64,000 nucleotides of DNA from Microvelia longipes. Lineage: Eukaryota > Arthropoda > Insecta > Hemiptera > Veliidae. A program made the translations under genes and the position numbers. This document shows positions 44,735-56,164 of this stretch, in pieces. The notes under the pieces were generated by a model, which saw nothing but the letters and a program-made list of their open reading frames with translations, had not been told where the DNA came from and made no database searches. The stretch is from assembly GCA_018340805.1 (NCBI GenBank), contig JACMZG010000008.1, positions 11,567,278 through 11,631,277 on the forward strand. The letters are read 5' to 3'. The stretch's first letter is position 1, and each line of letters opens with the position of its first letter.

Positions 44735-45375
44735 CAAAGTTGTCTGTTTGTATGTGTTTTACTATCGTAGCTCACAGTGTATTCATGTTAGAAAATTCAG
44801 TCTATAGTTGTAGTTGTGTAATCCGGATAATATTTTTATGACTTTATAAACCCGCAATTATGGTTCAGGAAAAATTTCGAAAACCATAAAACGCGGAAAA
44901 ATGTTGCGATTGATTTGAGATTAAGCACGAATATAGATAAGATTAACATATGTGCCAAGATTCATCTCATTATCAGCATTACTTTATTTTTATCACATAA
45001 CTAGTGTACGTTTTTTTAAAAAATATAAAATATCGGTAAAAGATCCAATTAAATCAAAATTCGGTATAACTGTATACCTTTACATAATAATTAAGTATAC
45101 TAAGTTTATATTATTATATTATTATTATAATTACTATACTAAGTTTCGTTTGAATACAGTAAGTATATCTATATGATTTTTGTTGGGTGCATGGATGGGT
45201 GATCGAGAGAATGAAACGGATGCATTTACGGAGACCGAGCAAAGCGAGTTTAAAGACGTGTTTCAGTATGCATTTGGCGAATTGTTTATTCTGAGGACAA
45301 GTGAAGCGAGCCCGAAGCAGGGAGGATGGGCGTAGCGAATCTGATGTGATGAGGTACCCCGTACCCGATTTTTTT
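44735..45375 (+). repeat. 5S-module repeat, copy G (5'-truncated)
   Basis: Contains ATCGTAGCTCACAGTGTATT, the central blocks, only the distal half of the 5S-like module (GCATGGATGGGTGATCGAGA, 45188-45219), and the right end GTACCCCGTACCCGATTTTT. Confidence 0.78.
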
Positions 45376-45440
45376 AATCTTAAATGACAAAAAATATTTT
45401 TTTATTGCTCTCAGTGAATATAAGATTATTATAAACACAT

Positions 45441-45490
45441 GAGGTTGTTCCCGCAGGGTTTATCCTGTAATTATTATTATTATTAACATT
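45441..45490 (+). mobile_element. 3' end fragment of the first SINE family
   Basis: GAGGTTGTTCCCGCAGGGTT and an ATT tail match the end of the SINE at 9646. Confidence 0.6.
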
Positions 45491-45543
45491 ATGTAAAAAA
45501 TCAAGTTATTCGACTTACACAAACTTTTCAAATATTGTTGCAG

Positions 45544-45696
45544 CATGTTACTTACAAAACGATACGACAATCTGCTCAGGACAACTATGTGGCCGCAAAG
45601 CTACCAATAGAGCCGCGAAGTCCGTCAAGCGACGACCCCCCAGCGACAACACCGCAGAGCATCCAAGAGACCGATACCCTCTTGTTTTATATCTGA
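45544..45696 (+). CDS. Candidate 3'-terminal coding exon (50 codons plus stop)
   Basis: A strong acceptor (TTTTCAAATATTGTTGCAG) is followed by a phase-0 frame that begins HVTYKTIRQSAQDNYVAAKL, runs through a Pro/Ser/Thr-rich PRSPSSDDPPATTPQ and ends with ETDTLLFYI and TGA at 45694-45696. GC is near 50%, far above the surroundings, and the frame has no ATG, so it would escape ORF searches. It looks like the tail of a real or recently lost gene whose upstream exons are not recognised here. No obvious AATAAA lies within 100 bp downstream. Confidence 0.45.
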   Translation, partial: HVTYKTIRQSAQDNYVAAKLPIEPRSPSSDDPPATTPQSIQETDTLLFYI

Positions 45697-45804
45697 ACAT
45701 GCTAAAAAAAGGACACGTGATCAAAGAAGTAGGTGTTACATTTTTAATTATTCAATGCTGTCATTCCCAGCATAGGAAGATGGAAGTTAAGTTGGATTTT
45801 TAAT

Positions 45805-46495
45805 TTTCCTCATTTATACCGTATGTATATTAAAGAAGTATTGTGTTTGCAAAAAAATTCAAAACCGGGATGTCACCAGAGCTATTCGTTTCAGGTCTTA
45901 TCGATTTGGAGTTATCGTTTCAGGTTATCCGTTTTAAGTCTTCTTGAGTGGTTTTCACAAAGTGTCTGTCACTATGTGCATGTGAGTATGTGTGTGTGTG
46001 TCTGTTATAATCTTAGATCTTAGTGTATATATGTTATAAAGTTGAAACATTCACAAACTTCATTCTACCGCTGTAGTTGTGCTATTCAAAAAATATTTTT
46101 ATATGCTTTCATTAACCTTTAATGATGACTGCAAAAATTTCGAAAAATCATAAAACACGTAAAATGTCGTGATACATTTTAAGATTTAGCAAACATTTAG
46201 CGATGTATAAGAATAACATATACGCCAAGTTTCATCTCATTTTCTCATTTCTCATTCATCTCAAGTTTCATTCTCATCTCATTCAGAATTAGTTCATTTT
46301 TTACCGAAAGATATAGTACGTTTAAAAAAAAATGAAAAATTGGAAAATAGTTCAATTGAGTTGAAATCAAAAATTGAGTTGACCGCTTAAAATCAAACGG
46401 ATGAATTTACTGAGGAAAAGTGAAGCGAGTTTGAAGCAGAGAGGATGAGCGTAGCGAATCCAATGTGATTAGGTACCCCGTACCTGATTTTTTAA
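45805..46495 (+). repeat. 5S-module repeat, copy H (module largely deleted)
   Basis: Left end TTAATTTTCCTCATTTATAC, central blocks including TATAAGAATAACATATACGC, then only a trace of the module (TTGAGTTGACCGCTTAAAAT). The tail is GAGGATGAGCGTAGCGAATC with end GGTACCCCGTACCTGATTTT. Confidence 0.75.
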
Positions 46496-46556
46496 AACTC
46501 AAACTACAAACGTTAAGGATTCTTTGAAAATGTCTATTGACTAGATGTAGCATCTC

Positions 46557-46589
46557 ACATTATATTATATTATATTAATTTTATATTAT

Positions 46590-46678
<89 letters not shown>

Positions 46679-46710
46679 TATATATATATATATTATATAT
46701 ATATTATATA

Positions 46711-46752
<42 letters not shown>

Positions 46753-46767
46753 TATATATATATTATA

Positions 46768-46810
<43 letters not shown>

Positions 46811-46850
46811 AATATATTATATTATATATTATTATATTATTATATTATAT
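46557..46850. repeat. (TA)n microsatellite with many phase slips
   Basis: Nearly 300 bp of TA with TATTA/TAATA interruptions; the longest array in the window. Confidence 0.97.
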
Positions 46851-46961
46851 TAGCTCAGAGAAAATGCTTTGATGGAGGGCTCTTTAATTTATCCATCCAA
46901 CCTGTTCAGCTGTTCATGCGGAACCTTTTACTTTATCACAAGAAAAGTCTCCGTTGTGATC

Positions 46962-46996
46962 CATGGGCGTAGCCAGGGAAGCCTTTAGGGGGGCCT

Positions 46997-47083
<87 letters not shown>

Positions 47084-47510
47084 GAATGTATGTATGTATT
47101 ACAAATAATTAAAATAAGGTTTAAGTTTTGTTTAAAGAATTTGAATTTGACTTAAAGAATAAAACAAAATAGAAAATTTTTATTGAAATGAACTAAATTA
47201 AATATGGCGCCCATTTTCGTTTTTATTTTCCTGATAATATCAACACAAAGTTAAAATATGTCGAACTAAAAAAAGATAATTTTTTAAGACCATAGTTACC
47301 TTTAAGGTCAAAATTATTATAAATAAAAATTATACAATTAAAATTTAAATTAACTTTATAGTTATTTAAAAAAAATATTAACTTGTCTGAACCATAGTTT
47401 TTTTCTAAAATTTTAGCAACAACCCTGCTCTAGTAGGGGGGGGCAGGGTTGTGGTGCAAAAATGGTTATGGAGGGGGGCCTCTGCCCCCTCCCCCCTGGC
47501 TACGCCCATG
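46962..47510. mobile_element. MITE with ends CATGGGCGTAGCCAGG
   Basis: TIRs CATGGGCGTAGCCAGGG and CCCTGGCTACGCCCATG, flanked by TGTGATC (46955-46961, 47511-47517); shifting the boundary by one base gives an 8-bp duplication TGTGATCC, which would fit hAT. The inside has a (TA)n array (46998-47080) and subterminal G/C-rich words (GGGGGCCTATC, GGGGGGCCTCTGCCCCC). Non-coding. Confidence 0.88.
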
Positions 47511-47617
47511 TGTGATCCTCGTTAGTTTTATAAGAATCAACTAATTGGAACACTTTAATAAAAAATGCAATTCTCTAACACATAATATGATGGTTATTAT
47601 TAGTAAAATATTATTCA

Positions 47618-47875
47618 TTAGTACATTAATTTGTCATCAGTCTTTAAGCCTAAACTTATTTTGACTTCATACTTGACGGACACAATAGGATGATGTCGAT
47701 GACCAGGGGGGTACTTTCTGTGCAACGCATGTATGAATGTTTCTAGATGACGATCAGCAAGTTTGTTGGTTTTATCCATCTCTTGATTAAATGTATGATC
47801 GACTCCATAGAGAGATGCCTCCATTCTTTTGTTATACCTGTGAACCCTTTTTTCCTCTTGTTTTTCTTGGTACGA
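47618..47875 (-). CDS. Candidate coding exon B, paralogous to exon A at 49535
   Basis: Minus strand, after an acceptor-like CATGTTGATCAG: 85 codons in phase 0 then TAA. The key segment HHPIVSVKYEVKISLGL aligns with NPIVSVNYEVNMTL of exon A. MDKTNKLADRHLETFI aligns with MENANEITHRRLEGFL, and the Tyr/Arg-rich N-terminal part aligns in order. Where exon A has the donor GAG|GTGAGA, this copy reads GATGAC and runs on to a stop, so it is either a terminal exon or has lost its donor. The family is unrecognised; a helix followed by a short beta stretch faintly recalls SEA-type domains, which is speculation. Confidence 0.45.
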   Translation of the reverse strand, partial: SYQEKQEEKRVHRYNKRMEASLYGVDHTFNQEMDKTNKLADRHLETFIHALHRKYPPGHRHHPIVSVKYEVKISLGLKTDDKLMY

Positions 47876-48110
47876 CTGATCAACATGAATATAAGCATTA
47901 AATTGAAGCATATAAAGAGTAATAAACTAAAATTAAAGAATATGCTACCATAGTTGTTTGCTGTTGGGTATTAATATCCCTAGGCCGGTTTTGGCTTATC
48001 GCTTTAATTAGCTAATTATATAACACTCAAGTTCTCAACTGATAAAATTATATCGGTGAGTCATAATGAGCAATATAAATTGAACCCTAAACCTTTGAAG
48101 ATAATGAAGG

Positions 48111-48425
48111 CATAGAGATATTATTACTAGAGGGGCCATTGGTTGAATTTTGAAACACCGAAAAAATAACCTGACCACCTTCGCTAAAAGTGTAATGAAA
48201 TAATAATTACAAAATTACACTAATTTATGTAGAAGAGCGTTAAAAATACTAATAAAAACACAAACAATATGTGGAAAGCCGAAAACAATTGATTTATTAA
48301 CCTTAACTCACTCTTGAAGGAGGTTTCAATGAGGTTACACAGAGCCCCTGAGAGCCCCAAAACGATGTTTCAGGCCTTTCAATGTATTGAGATAGGCTAT
48401 GTCCCCTCTAGTATATATCTCTATA
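48111..48425. mobile_element. TIR element, 315 bp, TSD AATGAAGG
   Basis: Left end CATAGAGATATTATTACTAG and right end CTAGTATATATCTCTATA are inverted, with an 8-bp duplication AATGAAGG (48103-48110, 48426-48433). An 8-bp duplication suggests hAT or a related group. Relatives: 41436-42272 and, cut by the window edge, 63771-64000. Confidence 0.85.
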
Positions 48426-48968
48426 AATGAAGGGGTTAGAGGAGGGGTTTTAGAGCTTTCAAGTTAGATAAGGGGGAAATGTGTGCCTTCATTGTCTAAG
48501 TCATGAGTCAAATGCGTGAGTAAGTCGTCACACCTTATATCCGTTGAGTCTTTTCTTGTCAAGCATTTTGATTTGAGTATCCAAAAGTAATATCTGTATT
48601 AAAAGATTTTTTTTTCGTAAAATAAATTATTAACTTACTAAGTAATAATATAAACAATTTCTGCTTTCATTTAACGTTTGTACATATCCAGTTTTTCGAG
48701 TACGTCAAAATTTAGTCCAATTGATTATTTGTGTGGCAGTGTCATTAAGTCTGCTAGAGCATCTGATTCATGTTCTTGTATACGAAGGTGATTTGCGAAA
48801 ATATAATTTATTTTGGGGGAACGAACCCAAAATAAATTTTTATACCTTGAGTTAAGTATTCTATATGTACTTCCCACACAATTTGCCGTTTATACATTTT
48901 GTGTGCAATTTTGCGGGCTTTATGCATTTGAGTTATTAGGTTGTTCGAGTTATGTGTTAATTCCTTAC

Positions 48969-49441
48969 CTGTGTTATTGTAGGTTTTAAATGTTGTTCTA
49001 AGGTTGTTAAGCATTTTTTAAGTCTGTTCGTTTCTTTCCACATGTAAGTTATAACTGTCCATTGTCCGTTCTGTTTCTTCTGTTGTGGTATTAGCGGAGC
49101 TAATTTTCTATTTGTATCGTACAACGCGTTTGTAGATGTCAGTTTTAGAGTACAATAATAGATAGTGTGGGCTTCCGTAGTTATTGTCATATTGATTTAG
49201 GTCTTCCTGTAGTGACCACGCAAATGTAGATGATGTACTTTATTCTTCCTGCGTGAGAGTACTTGAAGAGCCAAGTACAGAGAAAAATGTCCTACTAGGA
49301 CCGCTAAGATATTTGGGTCTAATGGGGACATTAGTTTTTGGTTTCTATTGTGCCAAGCGGTAAACGCCCAAAATTTGTCCCCTAAATTTACAAGGAGAAA
49401 CTCCAATTGGACTTTTATGGAGAGATTTGTTTGTATTGTGA
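48969..49441 (-). pseudogene. Open segment C with one internal stop, unknown product
   Basis: On the minus strand one frame runs about 157 codons, from TNLSIKVQLEFLLVNLGDKF through DPNILAVLVGHFSLYLALQV to TLEQHLKPTITQ. A single TAA (49197-49199) interrupts it, and it ends exactly at a strong donor ACACAG|GTAAGG. The acceptor could be CTACTTAGGTAAG. After the donor a different frame continues protein-like (NNLITQMHKARKIAHKMYKR ... to 48808), suggesting a frameshift or retained sequence. The phase does not fit a simple join with exon A. Either a decayed gene or an exon with a sequence error; no family recognised. Confidence 0.35.
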
Positions 49442-49534
49442 CTTACCTAAGTAGAGCAAAAATAAGATAATATATTGTATCACATAATATGCTGTATTAC
49501 ACTATTGGAAAATAATTGATTCATAACATCTCAC

Positions 49535-49786
49535 CTCAATCGTTGAAACTAGAGTCATATTGACTTCGTAATTGACAGACACAATAGGATTTTCATTGTA
49601 ATTTAGAGGGTGTGCTCGGTAAGACCTATATAAGAATCCTTCAAGACGACGATGAGTGATTTCGTTGGCGTTTTCCATTGATCTTCTGAATGGTGGATCC
49701 GGATCATAGAGACGTGCTTGTGTGGTTCTATCAATCCTGTATGTTTTGGCCTGTATTTCTTCTCCTTCCGCTTCATCTAAGCATAA
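49535..49786 (-). CDS. Candidate internal exon A, paralogous to exon B
   Basis: Minus strand: acceptor TTAATCATAATCAG, exactly 252 bp (84 codons, phase 0 at both ends), donor GATTGAG|GTGAGA. The frame is open and reads TYRIDRTTQARLYDPDPPF, MENANEITHRRLEGFLYRSY and NPIVSVNYEVNMTLVSTIE. Conservation with exon B, 1.7 kb downstream, in order and spacing shows that both derive from one coding exon, and the phase-0 borders would permit duplicated or mutually exclusive use. Product unknown. Confidence 0.5.
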
Positions 49787-49797
49787 CTGATTATGAT

Positions 49798-49799
49798 TA

Positions 49800-49880
<81 letters not shown>
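49798..49880. repeat. (TA)n microsatellite
   Basis: About 83 bp, ending next to the acceptor of exon A (minus strand). Confidence 0.97.
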
Positions 49881-49883
<3 letters not shown>

Positions 49884-50164
49884 GCGGCTATACTTGTTCT
49901 AAGATATGATGATTATTAGCCCTTCTGCGTTAGGTTTTATATCTTTATATTAGTCTTGCTAAGACCTCATGTTACGTCGGACACCAAGAGGTGCAGAAGT
50001 ATTTGTTCGCCCTCGTAAGAAAATCGGCAAGACATCAAGTATTAAGTATAATGCACTACTGATCTCCATACGTTAAGTACTTATAATTATTTTTATTGTT
50101 AATTAATAATGATTTTATCATTTCAAACAAATACAGTTTTATGTTTTGAGTAATAGAATTTTTC

Positions 50165-50167
50165 TTA

Positions 50168-50236
<69 letters not shown>

Positions 50237-50262
50237 TATATATATATATATAATATTATACA
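50165..50262. repeat. (TA)n microsatellite
   Basis: About 98 bp with phase slips. Confidence 0.97.
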
Positions 50263-51400
<1,138 letters not shown>

Positions 51401-51800
51401 GTATGTATATATTTTATAAAGTGATTATTCGTTTATATTATGTATATATTGTGAACATGAGCCATGATTATGAAGACAGAAATAAGTTTCTAAATTTTCG
51501 CCCTTTGATAAATTAGTCATAAGATTAACGTTGTACAAATAATATAATTTCCAAGTTCATATTGCAACTTACCGATAGTAGAAATAAAATAAATGACGTA
51601 AGTAATACACTTTTATGAAACATTTTTAATTAACTCTGGACACTTGTAAAACTATACTAAATGTACTACAGCCTAACTCAATATTCAATGCATCTTTTTC
51701 AATTTTTTGATCTTGACCCCCGAGTCTATATTATCTACAAATTAGATATCGATCTGACATCATTTTTTGAATAGTTGTTTTTTTTCTTTTTTAGCAACAC
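51401..51800. other. AT-rich spacer
   Basis: No gene was recognised. Confidence 0.45.
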
Positions 51801-52016
51801 TTTCTTTCTACATACTTTTATTTCTTACTTATTTATACGATTTACAAATTAAAGTTTGAACCTGACAAATTAGATGAAAAAACTCATTCTTAAAAATCGG
51901 ACAAAAACACTTACTTGGAGTATTACAGTAATTCCAAGCATTGTCGAAGTCAGCATTGGTACACAAACACAGTAATAATAAATAATGATTACACTTACAA
52001 AAACACACGCACTCTC
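51801..52016 (+). repeat. 215-bp repeat, identical inverted copy at 62237
   Basis: From CTTTCTTTCTACATACTTTT to AAAAACACACGCACTCT it equals the reverse complement of 62237-62453 with no difference seen. It is followed by (TA)n. The two copies bracket the retroelement cluster 52.7-61.1 kb. Confidence 0.95.
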
Positions 52017-52019
52017 ATT

Positions 52020-52262
<243 letters not shown>

Positions 52263-52751
52263 AGTATGTTGCTAGTCACAATAGCTGAATCCCATACACA
52301 AGTTTTAAGACTGAAATGGAGTCCATATCGATACCTCGTTTAGGAAATAATTATGGAGTCGAAACACTGTCCTGGCTCCTGTTAGCTTGCTAGTTGTTAA
52401 ATCAGCTTTATAGTAGTAATCATCATAACAAGCAGTAAAGCGAAGTTGATTTTGTTATTTACGGATGCGCCTTCCGACTTTATGTTGGAGAAATAATTTT
52501 ACAAGGTTTCCTAGCAACAGAATTTATTATTTTGATGTATTGTATTTGACTGATATGAAATAATGATTTAATAATGTTTCGTTCCTAAAAGAAGTTTATT
52601 TAACTAAGTGTTTGTGCAAGGCAACAAAGGTTATGGGCTATCACTAAACTGTAAATAAGAATACAGCTAATGGTAATCATGAGAAATAAATATCATAAAA
52701 CTTACGAAAATATAAATAGCTTGAAATCTATCAAAATAGTCTATGTGCGTG
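52263..52751. other. Spacer
   Basis: No gene was recognised; might contain remnants of the leader of the copia fragment that follows. Confidence 0.4.
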
Positions 52752-53110
52752 ATGGGAGACGAAAATATAAGCTCGATTAATGCCCCAAAGTTTACGGGGG
52801 AAATTACGCAAGCTGGAAATTTAAGATAATATTCTGTTATAGAGGGCCGCGGCCTTGAGAAAATGCTCCAAGTGATGCAACAAAAGTTAAAGCTCAGAGG
52901 AAAGGAAATCGCCTGGCGAAAAGTATCTTAACTTGAAGTGGAGGCAATAATATTATACCACTATTCCTAACGTTTAAATCAAGTGGAGATGTTTGGGATA
53001 GATTAGAAGAACGATATGCGGGAGATAATAAGAGACGCCATGTTGAAGCGAGAAATAATGTATCACATCTTGCTATGAAAGAAGACGAATCATGGCAAGA
53101 ATATTTCCTA
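52752..53110 (+). pseudogene. copia-type gag fragment (second family)
   Basis: ATG 52752 gives MGDENISSINAPKFTGE. A frame change leads to SVIEGRGLEKMLQ, and further on SSGDVWDRLEERYAGDNKRR and VSHLAMKEDESWQEYF, the UBN2-like Gag layout. Stops and shifts interrupt it. It breaks off at about 53110, where a BEL/Pao integrase in the opposite orientation begins. The pol fragment at 56165 may be the rest of the same element. Confidence 0.65.
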
Positions 53111-53111
53111 A

Positions 53112-54247
53112 GAATATATCCTCTCTTAGTGGATGTGTTTTCCTCTATATAAGTTTTTTCTTTGATCTCGGTAGCTTTACATCCTAACACATTTGCCGGT
53201 CTTAGAACTTCATTCTCTATTTCTGTTCCTACATAAATTAGTGGGCGTGAATTTACTACAGCTTCCACTTCTAAAAGGATAGTATTTAATTGACTAAAGG
53301 CTAATGGGACTTTTCCAATCGCTTTCTTCAAAGCTCTCTTAGTATGACTAACCATGCGTTCATAAGTTCCCCCTGTCCATGGGACTAGCTGAGTTGTAAA
53401 TATCCATTCTATTTCTTGCTGGGCACGGATTTTTTCTGTCTCGATGTCTGTCATGTAAGTTTTAATGTCTCCTTTTACTGTAATAAGTGTAAATAATAAA
53501 TTATTTTGCGTTATCTGATAATATTAACGTTTGTTTCCCTCTCCTAGCTACAAACTTCCTTAATCCCTGCAAAAATTCACTAGCCGTCACATCGTAAACT
53601 ATCTCTAAATGAATCGCCCTTGTCACTAAACACGTAAATAAGCAAACCCAACATCTTAAACGTTTTTCGCAAAATTTAAAATGTATTGGACCGAAGTAGT
53701 CTAATCCTACTGTTGAAAATCCGACGTCCCTATGTACTCTATAATCCGGCAACGCTGGATATTTTGGCATTTTTTTAAACGATTTCTTTATTTACAAGTA
53801 TACACACAAAAATAGAATACAAAAACAAATTTACACAACAGTATACGTGTAACCCACAAGGCAAAGCCTGAGTGTGGGGGCGTTTCAAACTTTAAATAAT
53901 GAAATAATTAAACTTTTATAAGCATCTCCATCAATCCTTTTACATGTATTGCATCTTTTTATAGTACTGCTTACAAAAGCCCTTTCTCTTGGAATCCAGA
54001 AATGTTTTCTTAATTCTGCCAAAGTATGAGAATGAATATTTTGTACTATTAATTTAGAAAAATGCACTTTTAGTTTCAAAAATATCGGGAATTTTTGCAA
54101 GCAAACTAGATCTGCGTTTTGGATCCTTCCAGAGCACCTTAAAATTCCGACATCATCCATAAATAATCCTAGCTGATTTTTTAATAAATTATTCTTTTCA
54201 AGTTGTATATCAGTTATAACGTTTCCGTAATGTTTTACTTGAGCCAC
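53112..54247 (-). pseudogene. BEL/Pao integrase, interrupted
   Basis: The zinc-binding part has SHTLAELRKHFWIPRERAFV with RCNTCKRI (CxxC); the usual upstream His pair is damaged. After the LINE insertion come MPKYPALPDYRVHRD, VGLDYFGPIHFKF (first Asp), RAIHLEIVYDVTASEFLQGL and LILSDNAK (second Asp). A stop and shift follow near 53500, and then QQEIEWIFTTQLVPWTGGTY and YERMVSHTKRALKKAIGK with the third acidic residue (Glu). Integrase would insert the cDNA; this copy cannot make it. Confidence 0.92.
53777..53880 (-). mobile_element. LINE 3' end inserted in the BEL/Pao integrase
   Basis: Minus strand: CAGGCTTTGCCTTGTGGGTT ... GTATACTTGTAAATAAAG, the same ending as at 16020-16140. TTTAAA occurs on both sides, a probable short target duplication. 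The integrase frame reads ISLFK before the insertion and resumes with KMPKYP after it. Confidence 0.8.
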
Positions 54248-55166
54248 CTTAATCCATTCCTATTTTAAATGCCTTTCTAAAAGAGAGTTCTTTATTTTTA
54301 AATCTTTACCACTTTGTAGCCCATAGCTGTGACATCAATGAGCTTTGTATAATTTGAAAATTTCATTTCATTTAATTCGAATGGATTTAAAACAACATTT
54401 GGTGCATTTATTTAAACCCCCACAAATGTCTGAACATCGTGTTCAGATTTCTGATTAATTTCAAGTGAAACTAGCCATTCCGGCCATTCTTCATCATTAT
54501 TCTTCAATCATTCTGGCCCGTTCTACCACTTTTGCTCTTTTTTTGATTCCTCCACTGATCAACCTCTTGTTGGTAAATCCGCTATATTTTCCTCGCTGGT
54601 CACGTATCTTAAAATAATGTAACTGTCTTGCTTTATTTCTTGAACTCTTTTTTCAACAAATATCGGTAGTGGTTTGTTTGATTTTAGCCAGAGTAGAACA
54701 CATTAAGAGTCAGTAAAAGCATATTTCTTAACTACTTCTTCTTCTAATATTGATCTTGTTCTAATATATATCTTGTTCTGATATATAGTTCATGATTCGT
54801 ACTCCAATCAGCAACTCTACCAATTCTAATCTCGGGATCGATAATATATCTTTTATAGGTGCTAGTCTTGCTTTAGCATATATTAGTCTTACATGATAGG
54901 TCTTCTTTATATCTTAGATAGTTAACAGCAGCATATGCAATTTTTAACGCATCACAAAATGTTACTAGTTCAATCTCTTTTACCCTTTTGTTACCTATCC
55001 ATCTTGAATACTTATTTCTGACAAGCTATCCATTTTTTCGAACACCTCTTTTCATTTAAGAAGCAAGTTATTCGAGATTTTCTCACCCCAAGAAATCATT
55101 TCCATCCATAATTCTCTTAAAAATATTTTACCCACTAGTAAAACAGAAGCTATCAGCCCCAGAGGA
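54248..55166 (-). pseudogene. BEL/Pao RNase H and linker, decayed
   Basis: The minus strand shows IELVTFCDALKIAYAAVNYL (RNase H start; usual form FCDASxxAYGA), then LIYAKARLAPIKDILSIPRL and ELVELLIGVRIMNYI, the conserved BEL connection motif. The order and spacing fit the RT at 55.2-55.9 kb and the integrase below it. Confidence 0.8.
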
Positions 55167-55860
55167 TCAAAAACTGATGCTACGTAGGTTCTTTTTATTT
55201 GAATTTTTAATAACTATCGTGTCAGAAGCAATATGCCATTTTAACCCTAAAACCCCTACAATACTATCGTTTGTCAAATCCTTATCCTCTATTTGCATCA
55301 ATACGTTTTCAGAGTTACTGCTAAATTCCCTAATATTCATTTTCGCAGAATAAAATATTTCCTTTGTCTCTTTGTATACTTCTACTACCTCTGCCTCTTC
55401 GTTTGCACCATAAACCCCATTATCCATGTATATGTTTTTGCTTATTAAAGCGCACGTATTACTGCCTATAGAGTTTAAATGACATTTTATAGTAGCATTT
55501 AACAAAAATAGACTGGAAATAATTCCATATGCAACTCCAGTAAATCTATACTCTTTTGATGGTGACTTATTTATATCTTTGACCCAAATGTATCTGGTTA
55601 CATCGCTATCTTTAAAGTGTAAGCCTATTTGTAATAACGCATTTTCAATATCTGCAACTAATGCTACTCTAAACATTCTGAATCTCAAGAGAATCCCTCC
55701 TAGATCTTCCATACTTATTCTACCTCGCATTAAGCATTCGTTCAAACTTTTCTCAGTTTTCTTTCTCTTCGCCTCTTACCGACTCTTAATTTTGTTGTTG
55801 TCTTCAGAGGCGTTAAAACAGAGTGATGCGGTAAAAAATGTTTCATTTCCTAGAGACTTT
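55167..55860 (-). pseudogene. BEL/Pao reverse transcriptase
   Basis: HFLPHHSVLTPLKTTTKLRV opens the domain. After a shift: SLNECLMRGRISMEDLGGIL, FRVALVADIENALLQIGL, TRYIWVKDINKS, GIISSLFLLNATIKCHL and IYMDNGVYG. The active-site box is YMDN; BEL elements normally have YVDD or YVDN, so Met is a change and Asn is tolerated in the family. The frame 55745-55167 is open for 192 codons. Confidence 0.9.
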
Positions 55861-56164
55861 CTGATGTTACCAGATGCTGACATGGTACTTTTATTACTTG
55901 TATAACAGTTTAATAACAGAATTGCACGAGTTATACCTTCTCTCGAGGTCCTGTTCTATCGTATCGTCTACTACCACTATGTGCTGGACTCTAATTAAAC
56001 TATATAAATTAAGCTAACTTTCCTATAAGATTTCTCTTATTATTTTATAAATTATACAAACTGTCAGTCAAATTAAAAAATAATATTAAAATAAATAAAA
56101 ACAATCGCCTTAGCGACAGTCATTTACGCGCGGTTTATCGAGTTTACTGGTAAAAAACCTACAG
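55861..56164. other. Junction between BEL fragment 1 and the copia pol fragment
   Basis: No gene; possible remains of BEL sequence 5' of the RT on the minus strand but nothing diagnostic. Confidence 0.35.

Larger units (their letters stand above)
53112..55860 (-). mobile_element. BEL/Pao element fragment 1 (RT, RNase H, integrase)
   Basis: Minus strand, in order: reverse transcriptase (55860 to about 55167), RNase H (about 54970-54700), integrase (54247 to 53112). No LTRs, gag or protease are visible. The element is truncated at 53112 against copia gag sequence, and many stops and shifts interrupt it. A LINE 3' end is inserted in the integrase. Confidence 0.9.
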
